The notes beneath the pieces are model-generated. The model worked only from the letters and a program-made list of their open reading frames with translations, did not search any database and was not told where the DNA came from. From Tanytarsus gracilentus (taxonomy: Eukaryota > Arthropoda > Insecta > Diptera > Chironomidae): a stretch of DNA of 64,000 nucleotides. This document shows, one piece after another, positions 25,401 to 40,400 of the stretch; position 1 is the stretch's first letter; each line of letters starts with the position of its first letter. The stretch is taken from NCBI GenBank assembly GCA_038502055.1, contig JAXRKN010000042.1, positions 1,860,001 to 1,924,000 of the forward strand, given 5' to 3'. Made by a program: the position numbers and the translations under genes.

Positions 25401-28400
25401 CAAAAGTGAATTAGCAGAAGGTGTGAATGACTTTTGGAATTAAACTTTAACGATAATTAAACGAGGACGAGATTTTTTTCTAGGTTATAAAAGGAAGACT
25501 TTTGGATTAGAAGTTATGTCCCTTTTCTGCGGTGATTTCTCTCTCATTCGACCACATTTTTTTTTTGTGTGAGTCTGTTTTTGCCTTAATTTCTCATGAG
25601 AGTTGAGAAATTTTTCATGAATTTTTAAACACGGAACAATTGTTGGATATGAAACTATTTCATATTTTTCGTTATGTATTTGCAAGCTCATATAAGGTGG
25701 TTGTTTTCCCTTCCACCACTCTCCACCGTGGTCTGTGGAAAATTCAACTTTCCGAGCGACAGAAAAAAGGACGAAAATCCACAATAATCCCTTCAATTTT
25801 TTTTATTCTGGTTTCCTGAGAAAAACACAACAAACACTCAGAGTCGCATTTGAGGTCTAATTAAAGTAATAAATCACATCATAAATTAATTTAAATCTTC
25901 TTCTTTAGCCAGTCGGCGCGGAATTATTTTTAAATTATTCTACAAGCGTAATGCGATTCAATTTAAACCCTCAATTAGCCACCACAAAAAAATAACAAAT
26001 CCTTAAGAGATTTTTCTTAGCAAAGCGAAAAAAAATCTGACAAATTATGAAAACATCTGTTGCCACTTCGTGCAATTTAACCCTCTTGGAGTTCTTGAAA
26101 TGAACAGGACATGACAAATTAGTGGGAGAATTTTTAAGAGAGAAATGATATCAAATAACTTAATGTCACTTTTCCTCTTCGATGTAATTAAATATTTTTC
26201 ACTCAAAGTGTCGGATGCCGGTGAAGGAAAAGAAAATTTCAAGACGGAAAGAATTTCATGGTAGAAAAATCTAAAAAATATTTAAAACTTTTATAAATTT
26301 TTAAAAACATAAATAAATGATATTTTTTAATTGTCATCCTTTAAAAATTATCTTTAAAAACTTCAATTAAATTTTTATAAAATTCCTTCAAAAACTTTAG
26401 CTCAAAAATTATTTTCAGCAATTCAATGTTGAGTCTTTAAAAATTCCCTTAGCATTATCGAAATCGCCATCATACAGTTAATGGGAAATTGATTGACATT
26501 AAGCTTCATATGTGTCTCTTCTCACACAATAAATGATCATGGCTGATTGCACACATTCTGCTTCCTTCTGATTACAATTTCCTGTCTTAATTACTTTTTT
26601 TTTGCTCGCTCTTTAAAGACACAAAAGGCTCAATTTCACAAGGGATGAGAGAAAATCGATTTGCGTGTGTGTTTGCAGTTGATGTGTTGTAAACTTCTTT
26701 ATGCCATGCTAAAAGAACATTTAAGAATTGGAGAGGTTTTTTAGGTCAGTTGAGTACAACCACAAAGTTCTTATCTCAACCCCTTTAAAGAGGGAAAGAA
26801 ATAAATTTTTCATCCTTTTTATTGAGTGAAAATCTCCATAAAATTGACACTTTACATTATTTTTATCTCTTCGACTATAAATTACCATAAAAGTTTTATT
26901 CTATTTTATTTTTGATTGATTGAATTTATTTCGAGTGTCTTGAATTTTATTGCAAAATTTTTTTTTCTAAAAGTCTTCTCAAAAATTATTTTCAACTCTC
27001 CATGAAATAAAATAATTGAAAAATTGGAATCACCTTCTCAATTTCTACGTGACCCGACTGATAAAAGTCCTAATAACCGTAAATGTGCACAAACTTTATT
27101 TGAAATCAAACCAATAAATATTTATTTATTTTTCATGGCACTTAGTGGCACCTTTGCGACTTGATATCACTGTCGAGGGTTAAACGTGACATTTTTCCAC
27201 GTGCGTTTGAAATTCTCAAGATGTTTTTGATTTAAATCCTTTTTTTCTTTTGAAAAAGTTTTCGACTGAAAATGACAAAAGAAAACAGAAGAATTTCTTT
27301 AACCCTCAACAAACACAACAAAGGGAAAGGGAAACAATAAAAAATCAGTCACCAAACAATTTAGCGAATGCATTAAGGGGATGAAGAGAAAATGCGAGGG
27401 AGAAAAAAATTTCGGAAAAGTCCCCTCAAGGAAAATTTTTCTCTTTTTTATTTTTCCACAAAAAAACATTCCTTTTCCACATCTTCACAACTCCTTGTGG
27501 TTAACAATGGTTTTTTTATCGTATTTACTCTAGAATGTGTTGCTGTCCTAACTTTCTGATAATGCGGGTAATCTGTCAAGAATGAAGATTAGGATGATCG
27601 AAGATTTTCTTTCTCTTTTTTTTTATGTTGAAAGTTGATTTTTATTTGCTTGTAATGAAGAGTAATTTGACATTGATTAGAAGATTATTTAAGGAATTAG
27701 GTAATTCGAATTTTTTGATGAAATTGATTTCAGCATTTATTCGAAGAGTTTTTTGGGTGGTGTAAAAAAATATTCATAGCTTTTATATTCCAAGTGTTCA
27801 TTAATTTTTGAAAGATTTTTCAAATTTTTTTAAAACTTAAAAATTAATAAAAAAATCGAATTAAATTTTGAGCTTAAATTAATTTTCCAAACAAATTCAT
27901 TTTATTAACCAAAACTTATTTTGCAGCAAAACCAACATTTCTATTTTTCTCAAAACAATTAAATTGTATTGGCAATCATTAAATGTGAAGGGTGAAAATA
28001 AAGAGCAAAATAATCCCTTGAAGAACAATTCACAAAGAGAATAAATTTCCTCTCGATGTTTATCAAGACAGCGTAAATAAAGTAAAGTGTGAAACGTGTT
28101 AAGAATCAATGAAATTATTTCTTTTCTTGTCATTTACAAAAATGAGGCCATCGGAAAATTTTCTCTCCTTCTTTTAATTACCTTCAGCCTCTTTTTCACA
28201 CTCTTAATTGACCCCGACATAAATTTTTAATGAAACATCCTTTTAAATATAAATTAGCTCATTTACACTTTGTAACTGTGATATGCTCTATTAAATCCCA
28301 TATTGTGTGTGGCTGTTAGATAATTAAATTAAAATTTATTTCTATATTCCTCATAAAAAGCCACAAAAGAGTGATACAGTTTTACTAAATGGGTTTTTAT

Positions 28401-31400
28401 CCTTGCTAAGTTCGCAACTTGTTCGAGAGATTTTCCGAGTCATAAAATAATTTTAATTTTGTGACATTTCTATGAGTTATTGGAGCTATTAAGAGAGTGA
28501 GTGTTTGGGTTAATGGTTCGTCACAAATTTTCCTTTTTAATTTGCATGTTGTTACAACCCTCTGACATTATTTTTGGGGGTTATTCGATAATTGACGAAA
28601 AATATTTAAAAAAAATATTTTTAGCAATTAATTCTAAAAGTAATTAACAAGTTTTTAGGTTACAAAATTACTAAATTCACCCCCTCAATTTACAGTGTAA
28701 ATTGTCAAAGTTATTTGATTAATGAAAAGTACTTTACAGCACACTCACTGAGCTAAAAAAAGGAGTTAAAATTAATTTCGACAAATTTTAAATGAAATTA
28801 TTTACTCTTCAGTTGGTCGAGCAATGTAAACAGAGAATTAATTAATTTCTGGCATAGCTCAATTACACTCGACACAAAGTCTCTTTCTCTCGATTTTAAC
28901 AGTCGCTTTTTTCGGGCAAAAGTAAATATAAATTGTGTGTTTGACAAAAATTCCTTTTTTATTTCTAACAAACGTAAAATTCCCATGAAAAATTATTTTC
29001 CATCCTCTCCCTCACTTTTTTCCACCCCACTGTGTAGTTAAAAACTCGAATTCGTTTTGACATGATGTTTCAGTGAAATGATACAATTTTACCATGGTAG
29101 GAGGTGGTGAGGGTGGCAGTGTCGGATGTTGATGATGAAAAAGAGTGAAATTGATACAGAAAATTGCCTTCGGGTCAGATAATTTTTCATTTGATGTTTT
29201 AACCGATTTTTCATCCTGAGTGTGGTTAGGAAATTTTTACAAATTACCAAGTCTAATTGATTCATTAAAGCATTCGATAGGGAATTTAAATTTTCAACTT
29301 CATCAGGAGCTTTAAAAAGGTTTAAGAAAAACAATGAACGAGCAAATTTTCATTTATTGATTTTCACTTTCTGCTTCTTCATCAACTCAAATATTTTTCT
29401 TATTACACATAGCAAGACATTTTTTTTGTGTCTGTAATGTTGCATGTCGCTTGTTGCATGTCACACACGAGAGAGAGAATTTTTTCTCCTTACTTTCATT
29501 GGTATGCCAGCTTGGTATACATGCAGAAAAGAATTTTCTTTCTGTGTGTTGATGATGTAAAAGTGTAAAAATATTTTCACAACATCGCGTTGACAATGTT
29601 GAGAGAGAAAAATAAATATAAAAGTGTCACCCAATCGATGGCGACAAAAGGTGTTGCTCTCGTTTTCGGGTGGGGATCGAGCAAATTTGCCATTGGATAA
29701 AAAAATTGTCTCCACCGAGTGTGCGAGAGAGAGAAAATTGTCACCAATATCAACATAAAATTATCTCCGTTGTATTTGGGAAAAATCTCTTTGTATATTT
29801 TATCCCCAGAATATTTTGTCCTTGCGCATTTGATCGAGGCGTGGAGCTGTTTCCTCCTCTCATTCAGGTGGAAAATTTCTCTGTGATGCTATGTGCTGTT
29901 TTTTCTACTTAAAATTTATATTTTTGTCGCCAAAAAATTTATTCTAAAAGATGAAAAATTTCTAATAAAAATTACAAAATTTGATTTGTGCATAAATTTT
30001 ATTTTCACGCATGCTCTTGATGTCCTGTTATATAACATTTTTTATCACTATGACTAATGGCACAGTTTTAGAAAAGTTACAATTTTTTCTCCGAAAAATC
30101 TTTAATAGTCTCTTACACACAATGTGGGAAGTGATTTTCAATTTTCACTTAATTGCTTCTTTAAACAATTTTGTAAATTTATACGAAGAATTAATTGGAG
30201 TGGCTTGAAAATATCGATTTTACATAAAATGTTTATTATTAAAGACTATTTTCGATTCTGTTGAATTTTTTAGTGATTTTTAAATTAAAAAATATCTAAA
30301 AGTTTTATTTTAATAAAAATTGAAAATTCTCATCGCTTGAAAATTAAACTACAAAAATAATTTTTTCATGACTCACAAAAAAACTTTTTTCAAAAATTCA
30401 TTCATAAGCTTAAAAACTTTTTTGCTGCCCGCACAGCACAGCGTAGTTCAGGAAATGGTTCGACGTGACAATATGAATAAAACAATGAAAAAATAAATTT
30501 TTGTTCTAAAAATAATTTTCTCATTGTATATTTTCGATGAATGTTTTTCTTCTCCATCTCCTCCTTCCCCCTTCTCTATATAAAATGCGCGGGCAACAAA
30601 ACACATACGAAAATTTCACTTGAAATAACAATAATAAATTTTTAGTGACACATAACGATTTGTTTATTGAATAAGACGATTTTGAAATTCTTTTCCTCCG
30701 TCCGAGCGCTTTTTCATCTCTTTTCCCTCCGTCTGGTGACTGATGGCAGTGACTTGATTTCTATTTGAATCAGCGACGACGAAAATAATCTGTAATAACA
30801 TCGCGCATATATGAAGAAAGAGTTCTATGAAAAATTGTATGATGATGATTTGTTTACAGTACACGCATTTTCACAGTTTTTCGTGGAAAACTTTTTCTCG
30901 TATGTTTTTTTCTGGTTGCCAACATTGTGTCGCGCTTGGTGTGTACTGACTCGATGTATATTTTCTCAACTAAAGCGTTACACAACACACTGTTTATGGC
31001 GCGCCATGTCAATTTTGTTTACTCTTTGGACACGCTGATGATGATTTCGATGATGTAAATTGAATGAAATTTCCCTACGAGTTTTTCAACACGAAATAAA
31101 AAAAATTGTTTTGAGATTTTTTGAAATTATGAAATCATTAAAATCGTAAAAGGGTTTTTTGCACTTAGAGAATTTTCTTTTGTAATTTAAGCACTAAAAA
31201 TTTGAAATTTTAACAATTTAAACGAATTTAATTGAATCTAGGGTAAAAAATCTTTTTTTACTCCAACAAAATTCAACGGCGACCATCTCATTACAAAAGT
31301 CTCTTAAAAACAAGAAGTGCTGAGTTTTATCTTTATTATTAATTACCACGCAAGATCTCTAATTGAATGAGAATATTTTCATCATTAAGAGCGTATTGAA

Positions 31401-33485
31401 AGGGCTTCATCAACTCAATTTTAGAACTTTCCGCTGACGATGATTAATTTGGCGAGATAACAAGATTCTGAAAAATCGATAAGAAATTTAAGACGTTCAT
31501 AATGATGTTGCTGTGCGACGATTTTTTTTTGGTGTGCTGTTGATAAACGTGGAAAAAAGGTAAACGGGTGAAAAATATTCAATGAAGGCTTCGAGGCAAA
31601 AAGTGAATGCGGTTATGTTCAATTGTAAATTTGGCAGTTTTGTGAAACATTAATTACATTCAATTACCTTAAATGTGTGTGGAGAGGCGAAGGAGAAAGA
31701 GCATGCGGAAAAGGAGAGAGAAAATTTCCTTCACACACTCACTGATGATATAATTACGAGCATGTTATCATAAATTTAACCGTATAGATGTTATGAATGA
31801 GACGTAATTTCTCGCTGATATGCTCGCCGCATATTATTTATGAATCTCGAGCTCTTAATTGATTGTTATTGATATTAAATAAATTTTAAATGGGATCTCT
31901 TTTAATATTTTAATATATGCAGCGTGAGTAATAATTCAATTTTCACTTCACACACACTTTTATTGATTGATGATGAGGAATTTATTACAGGTGAAAATTT
32001 GCAAAGCGATAAACGAGTGCACAGAATATATTTTTGTTCCTCGCTGGGAAACGTAATAAAATTATTATTAATATGTCTAATGCAATGTATATATTTACTT
32101 TATGATATACAAACACTCGACTTTATTCGCTTATCGTTAATTACAGTTTTGCCATGGTGAACGTGGAATTGGCAGGTGATTTGAGATGCTGTTAACTTAA
32201 TAGAGAATTCTTTGTTGATTCTTTAAAAATAATTTTTTTAGTACCGTTGAGGTATTTTTTTTTTGAGCAGCCTTCCAGACATAATTATTTTTATCGATTT
32301 GACTGATTGCCTCAATTTTAGAGATAAATTGATGGGGAATTTGTGGTCAATAAAAATTAAAGAATATGACGCAATCTGTGCAGAATTAAGTTAATGGATT
32401 GAGTGTGGATTTTTTTCTGCAAAAAATCTTAATTAAATAACCTCAAATAATTAATGTTTCAAAAATGAAAAAATCAAAATTTATTAAATGTTTTTAAAAT
32501 AATAAATAATAATGACATTACCTATTTCACTGATGCACCCTAGTGCGAGAAAGCGTTTAGCGCTTCATATTCAAATACACATGTCTGTTTGAGAACATAA
32601 ATAATAACGCATAATAAAATGTTATGGTCGCACATTGAAGGTTAAAGACATCTTTATAATAAATTTGCAAGAAATTCCTCGAACGACGAAGAGAGCGAGA
32701 AGATAAAAAACAATTTTTCTAAATCTCAAGGAGATTATAATTTTTTTTCTCTCTCTTCCTCTCGTATGCATGCGCGACAGATATATGCAGTCCTTCAGCG
32801 ATTTAAACTTGCATTATTCTGCATGCTCTTTTATATATCTGTCGGCGATTTCAATGAAATAATATTGTGATATAAAATCAAACAGTTTTGCATTATATTT
32901 TTATTACTTTATCCCGATTTAATCAATAAATCTTTGGCAGTGTGAGTACATTTGCAACTCCGAGCGCTTTTTTGCAACATTTTTCTCTCTCACTCACCAT
33001 CTCTTATTATATTGCCAGTATAATATCGTAAAAAAAGAGGAGCATCGAGTGAGTTTGCATATGCAGAAAAAAAGTATACACGGCTATAAAATGTATGTAC
33101 GCATGCATTATGCGATAGATCATTGGTGCGGTGTTAAAACCCTGAAACGTGTGATGTTCAGCATAAACAAACATATAAATCTGAGATTCAGAGAAAAATC
33201 AAATATGTTGCACTTCATATGTTATTTTTGGAACATTTTAATCGCTTTAGCTCACTCTCGAAAGTGCCGCTCACATTTAGTTCACATTTAAATGAATTAT
33301 TAAAATATTTTTTCAATAAAAATTGTGCTCGATTGTGCACATTATTCGAATAGCGGAAGGAGAGAATTGAGAGATAAATGATGATGTTTAACTTTGGAAT
33401 AAATTGAAATTCGATTTGTTGTGTGTTGATTTCATCACTTCTTGATGAGGTATTTTTAAATCATTTTTCACTTCTTTCATTAGAT
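22465..33485. other. Gene desert, part 1
   Basis: 11 kb without a supported gene. The TMC 3' UTR must start here; a cluster of AATAAA hexamers near 23070 is a possible poly(A) site but would imply a 600 nt UTR. ORFs are all under about 105 codons and unlike known proteins. A B-box-like motif lies at 24887-24900. Confidence 0.5.
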
Positions 33486-34497
33486 GTTTGGAAGAATCCG
33501 CGTCACGAGTATTACGTAATATTGTGCACAATATTGTGCGTAATTGTGCGTAATTTTTATGCGTAATTACGCACAATATTATGCACAATTACGCACAATA
33601 ACATGCACAATATTATTACGCACAATATTATGCACATTAATTACGCATAAATATTACGCTTAAAAATAAAATGCACAATATTGTGCGTAATAAATATGCG
33701 TAAAATTGTGCACAATAAATACGCATATTTATTACGCACAATTAATATGCACAATATTATGCGTCAAAAAAATTACGCACAATATTGTGCACAATAAATA
33801 TGCGTAATTATGCGTTATAATTGTGCACAATATGCCAAATTTTACGCAAAATAAATTTAAATAATTTTGATCATGATCATCTTCAAACCACAAAAAGAGA
33901 TTGATAACAGCTTGGTCACTTCTTAAACCTGGGTTTCCAAAAATTGCTTTTTAAGTAAGTTTTCTAATGATACTAAAACATATCACAAACAAACATAACA
34001 CATTTTAAACAAGTCGCCAAGCTGTTGTCAATCTCTTTTTGTGGTTTGAAGATGATCATGATGAAAATTATTTAAATTTATTTTGCGTAAAATTTGGCAT
34101 ATTGTGCACAATTATAACGCATAATTACGCATATTTATTGTGCACAATAGTACGCACAATAATTGCGCATAATATTACGCAAATTTATTGTGCACAATAT
34201 TGTGCGTAATTTTTTTGACGCATAATATTGTGCATATTAATTGTGCGTAATAAATATGCGTATTTATTGTGCACAATTTTACGCATATTTATTACGCACA
34301 ATATTGTGCATGTTATTTTAACGCGTAAAAATTATGCGTAATTAATGTGCATAATATTGTGCGTAATAATATTGTGCATGTTATTGTGCGTAATTGTGCA
34401 TAATATTGTGCGTAATTATGCATAAAAATTACGCACAATTACGCACAATATTGTGCACAATATTACGTAATACTCGTGACGCGCACCCGTTTGGAAG
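33486..34497. mobile_element. Foldback/Mutator-like element: 1 kb inverted repeat with candidate 8-9 bp target duplication
   Basis: The left arm (about 33494-33924) and right arm (about 34011-34488) are inverted copies separated by an 86 bp spacer. By eye they agree at about 97 percent of positions, apart from a 50 bp segment present only in the right arm (34141-34190). The arms share the core CGCGTCACGAGTATTACG at their outer ends. GTTTGGAAG stands directly outside both ends (33486-33494 and 34489-34497), reading as an 8 or 9 bp target site duplication. Arms are built from the words TTACGCA and TGTGCACA with AT spacers, in both orientations. No transposase ORF is present, so it is non-autonomous. 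Long arms made of short subrepeats plus a 9 bp duplication recall Drosophila FB elements; the superfamily is inferred. Confidence 0.8.
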
Positions 34498-37400
34498 GTT
34501 AAAAATTTTATGTTTTTTCTCCTGCTAATTTTGAAACAAATTTATTCAACAAAAGTTCAAAATTTAATTATAGAAAAAGCTTTTATAGAAAGCTCGCAAA
34601 GTTTAAGTTAAAGATAAAAAACATTAATGATTTTTAAAAGATTTTATTTAATTAAATAAAAATAGTTAAGTAAATTAAATCTTCTAAAATTTTAAGAAAT
34701 TTTTGTTTAAAAAATTTAATATTTTTTCACAAACAAATTAAATCTTTTCAAATATTTTAGAGGTTACACTCAAAGTTTATTTTACATATGTCAATGCATG
34801 ACTTTATGAAAAAAATGATTATTCAAAACTCAAATTAAAATACAGCACAAGAAAAACCTTGAAAGTCAGCGGGTGGGGTGAACCTCAAAAGATGAGAAAC
34901 TTAAATGTCAGTTTATATAAAAAGAAATATTGACAAAACTCGGGCATAAATATAATAAAAATAAATAGGAGAGGATTGCAATAGACGAGAGAGAAAAAAA
35001 AATCCATAGTACATTGTGAGGTTTTATCATCAAATATAAGGCAGACATCGAATGTTGATTGTTTCGTAGTTGTTGGTATTTCTTCGAAATATAATGAACC
35101 AACAACCTGGGGCTAATCGTGTCGTGCAGGCAGCAGAAAGAAACAATGTTCAATTGCCTGTTTCTCTCCATCTCGCTCACTCAATTTTCAGGCGTTTATC
35201 GGGCGCTCACACAGAATGCCTGTCATTTACATTCAGCATTGTCATCTCCATCTTAAATGTCATGTTTAGCACTCTCTTTTTGAATTTGAAATTTAAAAAC
35301 TTTTCATGTTGTTGATGATCAGCATGGAGCATGAGAGACACGATAGATTTTAGATTCACCGCGATAAGAATAAGAAGAACAACAGTGACTTGATCGACAA
35401 TTGTCAGAGATGAAAGAATCAGAATAAGAATGAAGAATAAAAAAAGTGTTGAAAAGCAATTCCAAAACAGCTTTATGATGGCCAAGTCCATTTCAACCAA
35501 TTTAAATGTTTATGCATAATCATCATTATGTACAGTCTTTGAGGCTAGAACAAGCCATATGTAAGCGTCTCTCTCGCTCGCTGTAATATAATAAGGTAGT
35601 AAAGTGTCTAAGAGTGACTGCGAGAAAGAAGTGTTGAAAATCAACCGCAATTTTTCATTAGCCTTCTCCATGTACCCATCATCTGACCGACCATTAAGCC
35701 CACAAAAAAAAGGTACTTGAATGATAATTGGACTGGCATATGAGCATCAGCACTTATATGTAAAAAAATGCGGTCTGCTATTATACCAACACTAGACTCC
35801 TGAAGAAGGTTTCAAGATTTTTTAAATTTTAAACTTAATAAAAATCTTTTTCGCACTAAAAATAAATTCGACAATCAAAATAGCTTTTTTACTATCCCAC
35901 ATACGTGATGTGAACAATCATGGTGGCAATAGAATCATATCAAATCACATATTCATTTTGTTGGCATGTTCATATGCCTAGCAGATATTAATTTGTGGTA
36001 AAATTATCTCATCCACCCTCACGTGCGCATTTTTAGTGAGCATCGAAAGTTACTTCAATACTCATAAAATCTTCTTCCCTGAGAGTTGAGTACATAGCAA
36101 CGACGTTTTCGGATGATAATGTGACCTCCATCCTCTAGACAATTTTTCTACTGCAAAATAGAACGTGTATGCCGTAAAATAAAGTTCATGGTTATTGTTT
36201 TAACCCTTTTTAATGCCTTCGACATGAGAATGAGACGAGATAGAGCGAGCAGGAGCCAAAGAGGTTTTTGTTTACATAAAATATCATCATTATATCAATT
36301 TATGAACGAATTTCTACGTCTACATGAATTTTTAATTTTGAGAAAAAAAATTTCCTGTGAGGAAGCAAAAAATTTAATAACCGAAAATTTTCGAGGGAGA
36401 AAATATGGAAAATATTTAGTCAACTTCATGATTGGGTTGAAAAGGGTGGAATGAGTGGGAGGAAAGGGTGGTTGAAACTTTTGTGCTTAATAATTAATTT
36501 CGGGAGAGTAATTTTCAGTCACAAGAAGCCATTGAAACTCTCGTAATATCCATAGAAATTTTGTGCAAAAAGAAGATGGGGATGTAAAAGTTTTTTTTCA
36601 TTATCTGATTGAGGAAAATTTTTTTTAACAATTTTTAAAATTTTAGTTTCAGAAGAGTCTTTTAATTATTAAATATTTTCTTCTCAAATATTCGTAAATC
36701 CACAAAAAAAAAATTCCGTGAAATTTAAATTCCAAAAAAATCGTCAATTTTTTAATGTGTTTTCAATAACCATGAAATCCCTTCTATACGCACTGAGAGT
36801 GAAGAGAATGAGTTAAATCTTTTCTATAATATGAAAACCACATTGCCATCATAAGCCATAAAACAGCGCTTGTCGCGTGTTAGATAAATTAACTCAAGTG
36901 TGACAGATATCAAGCTGACTTTTTCTTCTTCACTTTATAGAGTAAAACACATCACTCGAAATGAAATCTTCGTCTTCTTTTTTCATCATCACAAACACAC
37001 ACGAATTTATTTTAAAAACAAAACGCTTGACTGAATTTAATTTTTTTTAGATTCTTTACTCTTCTGTTTTCTGTCATCTGCTGTTCGATTAAAACGTAAA
37101 ATTTAAAAAAGTGTGGTCTGCAATTGTATGACGATGTAGAGATTGATGCGTGAAAAGTCGAGAGGCAATATTGTTTAATAGAATAAAGAGAAAAGTGTAA
37201 TAATTGAAAGGCACAGGTTAAAAAAACAGGTGCCAACAATTTAAATAACTTTGTATAGCATTCATTTTACTAAAATTAACTTCTTCTTCCTCCTTTCGCT
37301 TCGTATTGCGTGACATTACTGTTTTATTATTTTTCTTTTCACCTTCAATCATTAAGCGAGTGAAAAAATCAAGACACCTCTTTAAACGAGCGTCAGAGCG

Positions 37401-40400
37401 AGTCACACAAAAAAATTTCTTCTCATTTCAACGAGTACACATGTACATTCAAGCCTAACCACAATACCCATTTTCAAGTGTTTTGATTGTTTGAACTGCC
37501 AATAATTGCAGCTAATGAGCGTTTCATAACGACACACGACCAGCTACGATTGGATGGTTTTTTTTGGATAATTGTGGACAATCATACGCTATTATAATGT
37601 GAAGCAACGTATAACTAAAATTGAAGAGACTTTGAGCTTATTTGAGGGTGAATTAAGTTTGATGTACAAAAAAAATTTAACTAAAGAAAACGCAAAATTT
37701 TTTTGTTGAATTTAAGGATTCGAACCTTTATAATTTTAATTTTTATAATCATGAAAATTTTTATTTCTTCAAATCCAACAATTTTTCAACATTTTTAAAT
37801 TATTTAAAAATCATCACTAAAAATTCTTCCTCCAAATGTGTGACACAAACAGATCTCTTTGATATTTCATTTATCACTCAAGACTCTCTTTTTTGAAATT
37901 TGATGATTTGAGAAGTGATTTTTTAAGAGTTATCAGATTTCTTTCGGCTTTCGCATTTATGACATGTGACAAAAATTTCTCTTCTCGCTTTCTGACAGTG
38001 AATAATTTTCAAGTGAGAGAAAAAGAGTTCTCGTAACAAATGATGCACTCATATCATGTGTCTTTCTCATTAAATATTCATTTTTATAACTCAATATCAT
38101 TGTGAAGAAGTGATTGAGATTTGGACATGATGCGATATTATGAAGATGATGGGAATCTATATAAAGAAGGGTGGAATGAATTTATTTCTCAGATATTTCA
38201 ACTTCCATTCAATCTACGACACCTTTGAGGGTTATTCAGCTTCATTTATCAAATATAGCAATGCACCCGGGTCAATTGAGAGACAAACGGAAGGAGATGG
38301 GCAATGGAAAAAAGAGTCATAAAATTCATTTTTATCATTTGCCACTTATAATAATATCAATATTTTATGATACACATGGGGAGAGCCCGATACATGCTAG
38401 AATCGAATTATTTATGAGAGTTTTATGTTCATTCTTATGGTCTGCAAGAGCACACACACACACACACACATATTTTCTCGTTTTTCATACGAAATTGACC
38501 ACTCGAAGCGAAATGTATGGGTGGTGAATGTAGGAAATGTTCAAGCAATTGATGGTGGTTTGTGGAAATTGCAATTCATAATTTTTCTTCCTCTGAAAAA
38601 CTAGGAAAACTAATATTCAGTAACTGAAATGAAACAAATGACCCTTCTTAGCTGTGGAATAGATTTTTTTGAGTAATCTGTTCAAAAAATTTTAAAAATA
38701 TTTTTAATGCTAGAATTTTATGCTAAAAATTGTGGCGAAATTTTTTGTGAATATCAAAATTTATCTTCAAGAAAAATTATGCACTGAAATATTTAAAAAT
38801 CTTGTCCTTTCAAACCCAAGTAAAGAATCCAGTTTTATTAAATATTTTTATGAGCCGTAAAGTAATTCTTTAATTTTTTGTTTGCTGACAAAAGAATCTA
38901 TTATTACGCTGCGAGGGAGCATTCGGTTACAAGGCATCTCTTAATGATTTCTCAAGGGAGCTGTAAGCGAGAGACTTTCAACCCTTTCACTCGTATACAT
39001 TCTTTTTTGTGCTGAACAAGTTGAGAAAATTAACCTGCCATAAGGTTAAATATTTCCTTATATACAGCATTAGTACATGGCAATTAAAGAAGGGCGCAAA
39101 AACTTTCTGACTTTCAATGACTTTATGGATTAACAAGAAAAAAAAGTCAACAAAAGAGCAGAAAATTAAATTAATAAAGCGAAGACTAAAAATGTAATTA
39201 TTCTGACAGAGAGAAAATATTTTTCTGCCCTCAAAAAAAATAGCAAAAAACATTTTCAATTTTCATTAATGCGAGATATTCATAAAATATTGCAAGTGTC
39301 GTGAGAAATGAAGGCAAAAGCGGAGCAGAGAGAGAAAAATTTGCGCATTAAAATTTAATGAGTAGATTTATGACTTCTGGAATTGGTTCATAATTTATGA
39401 ATCGCCTCTCTTTTTGATTTATTGACTACTGTGCGACAGGCACCGACTTATAGTCGCATCGAGTAGCAAGTTGCAATTTCAATAAAATGCACTTTTACAA
39501 GGAGCGCAAAGTGATTTTAATACCTCAATGCACTTAAAAACTTTTTTATATTGTGGGTAAATCACGCCGCAACGCTCATCGGTGGTGGTGAGTAAATTAT
39601 GCATAAACTTAATGTCGCCTCATTTGATGCTTTGTGCGACAAAAATTCCATTAAACATTGAGAGGGTAATGACGTGGCATGAAATCGATTGCAAAGTGCT
39701 TGCGGAATTCTCTAACCCATCAAGTTATAGGCAGTCATGACATTTTAGTTTTTATATATCAGTCGGCCTCTTATACAAGATCAATTCTGAACATGATTGA
39801 AGGAAATGATTGAACACAAAAGTTGTTTGCAGAAGTAGTTGAGATGACAGATAAAAATCTCGCACTGGACGACTTGAGATATTTTAATTTCCATTCTCAT
39901 TTTTCACAATTACTCATTGTATGGAGATTTTATTATATGTCAATTGAACCATAAATGCATTCAATCTTTCCCCTTTTAAGACTTTCCACACTCTCATTCA
40001 TGATCTTAGATGATGATGCAAAAATATGACTTTATGGATTGTGAGACATTTTATGGCGAATGAGTTCATTTAATATAATTTATGTCTTTAACAATTTTTA
40101 CATGTTTTTAAGTGATTTTCAAAGCTATTAAAAAATATTTTATAAGGAGACACAATTTATTTCAGGGGTGAAAATTAGCACAAAAAATAACTTTTTATTT
40201 TAATCATTGAATTCCATTAAAAAAATTAGTATTTTTTGCAATTGAATTAAATAATTTTAATTTTCTAAAAAACTCCGCATAGATTCATCAATATTCTCTT
40301 AGAAAAAAAATTAATTAATAACAACAACAATCACTCCTCGATTATTCTTAATTACAGATTGCGATGACAGTCGCTGTAAAGGAAAGGAGGAGAAAAAAAA

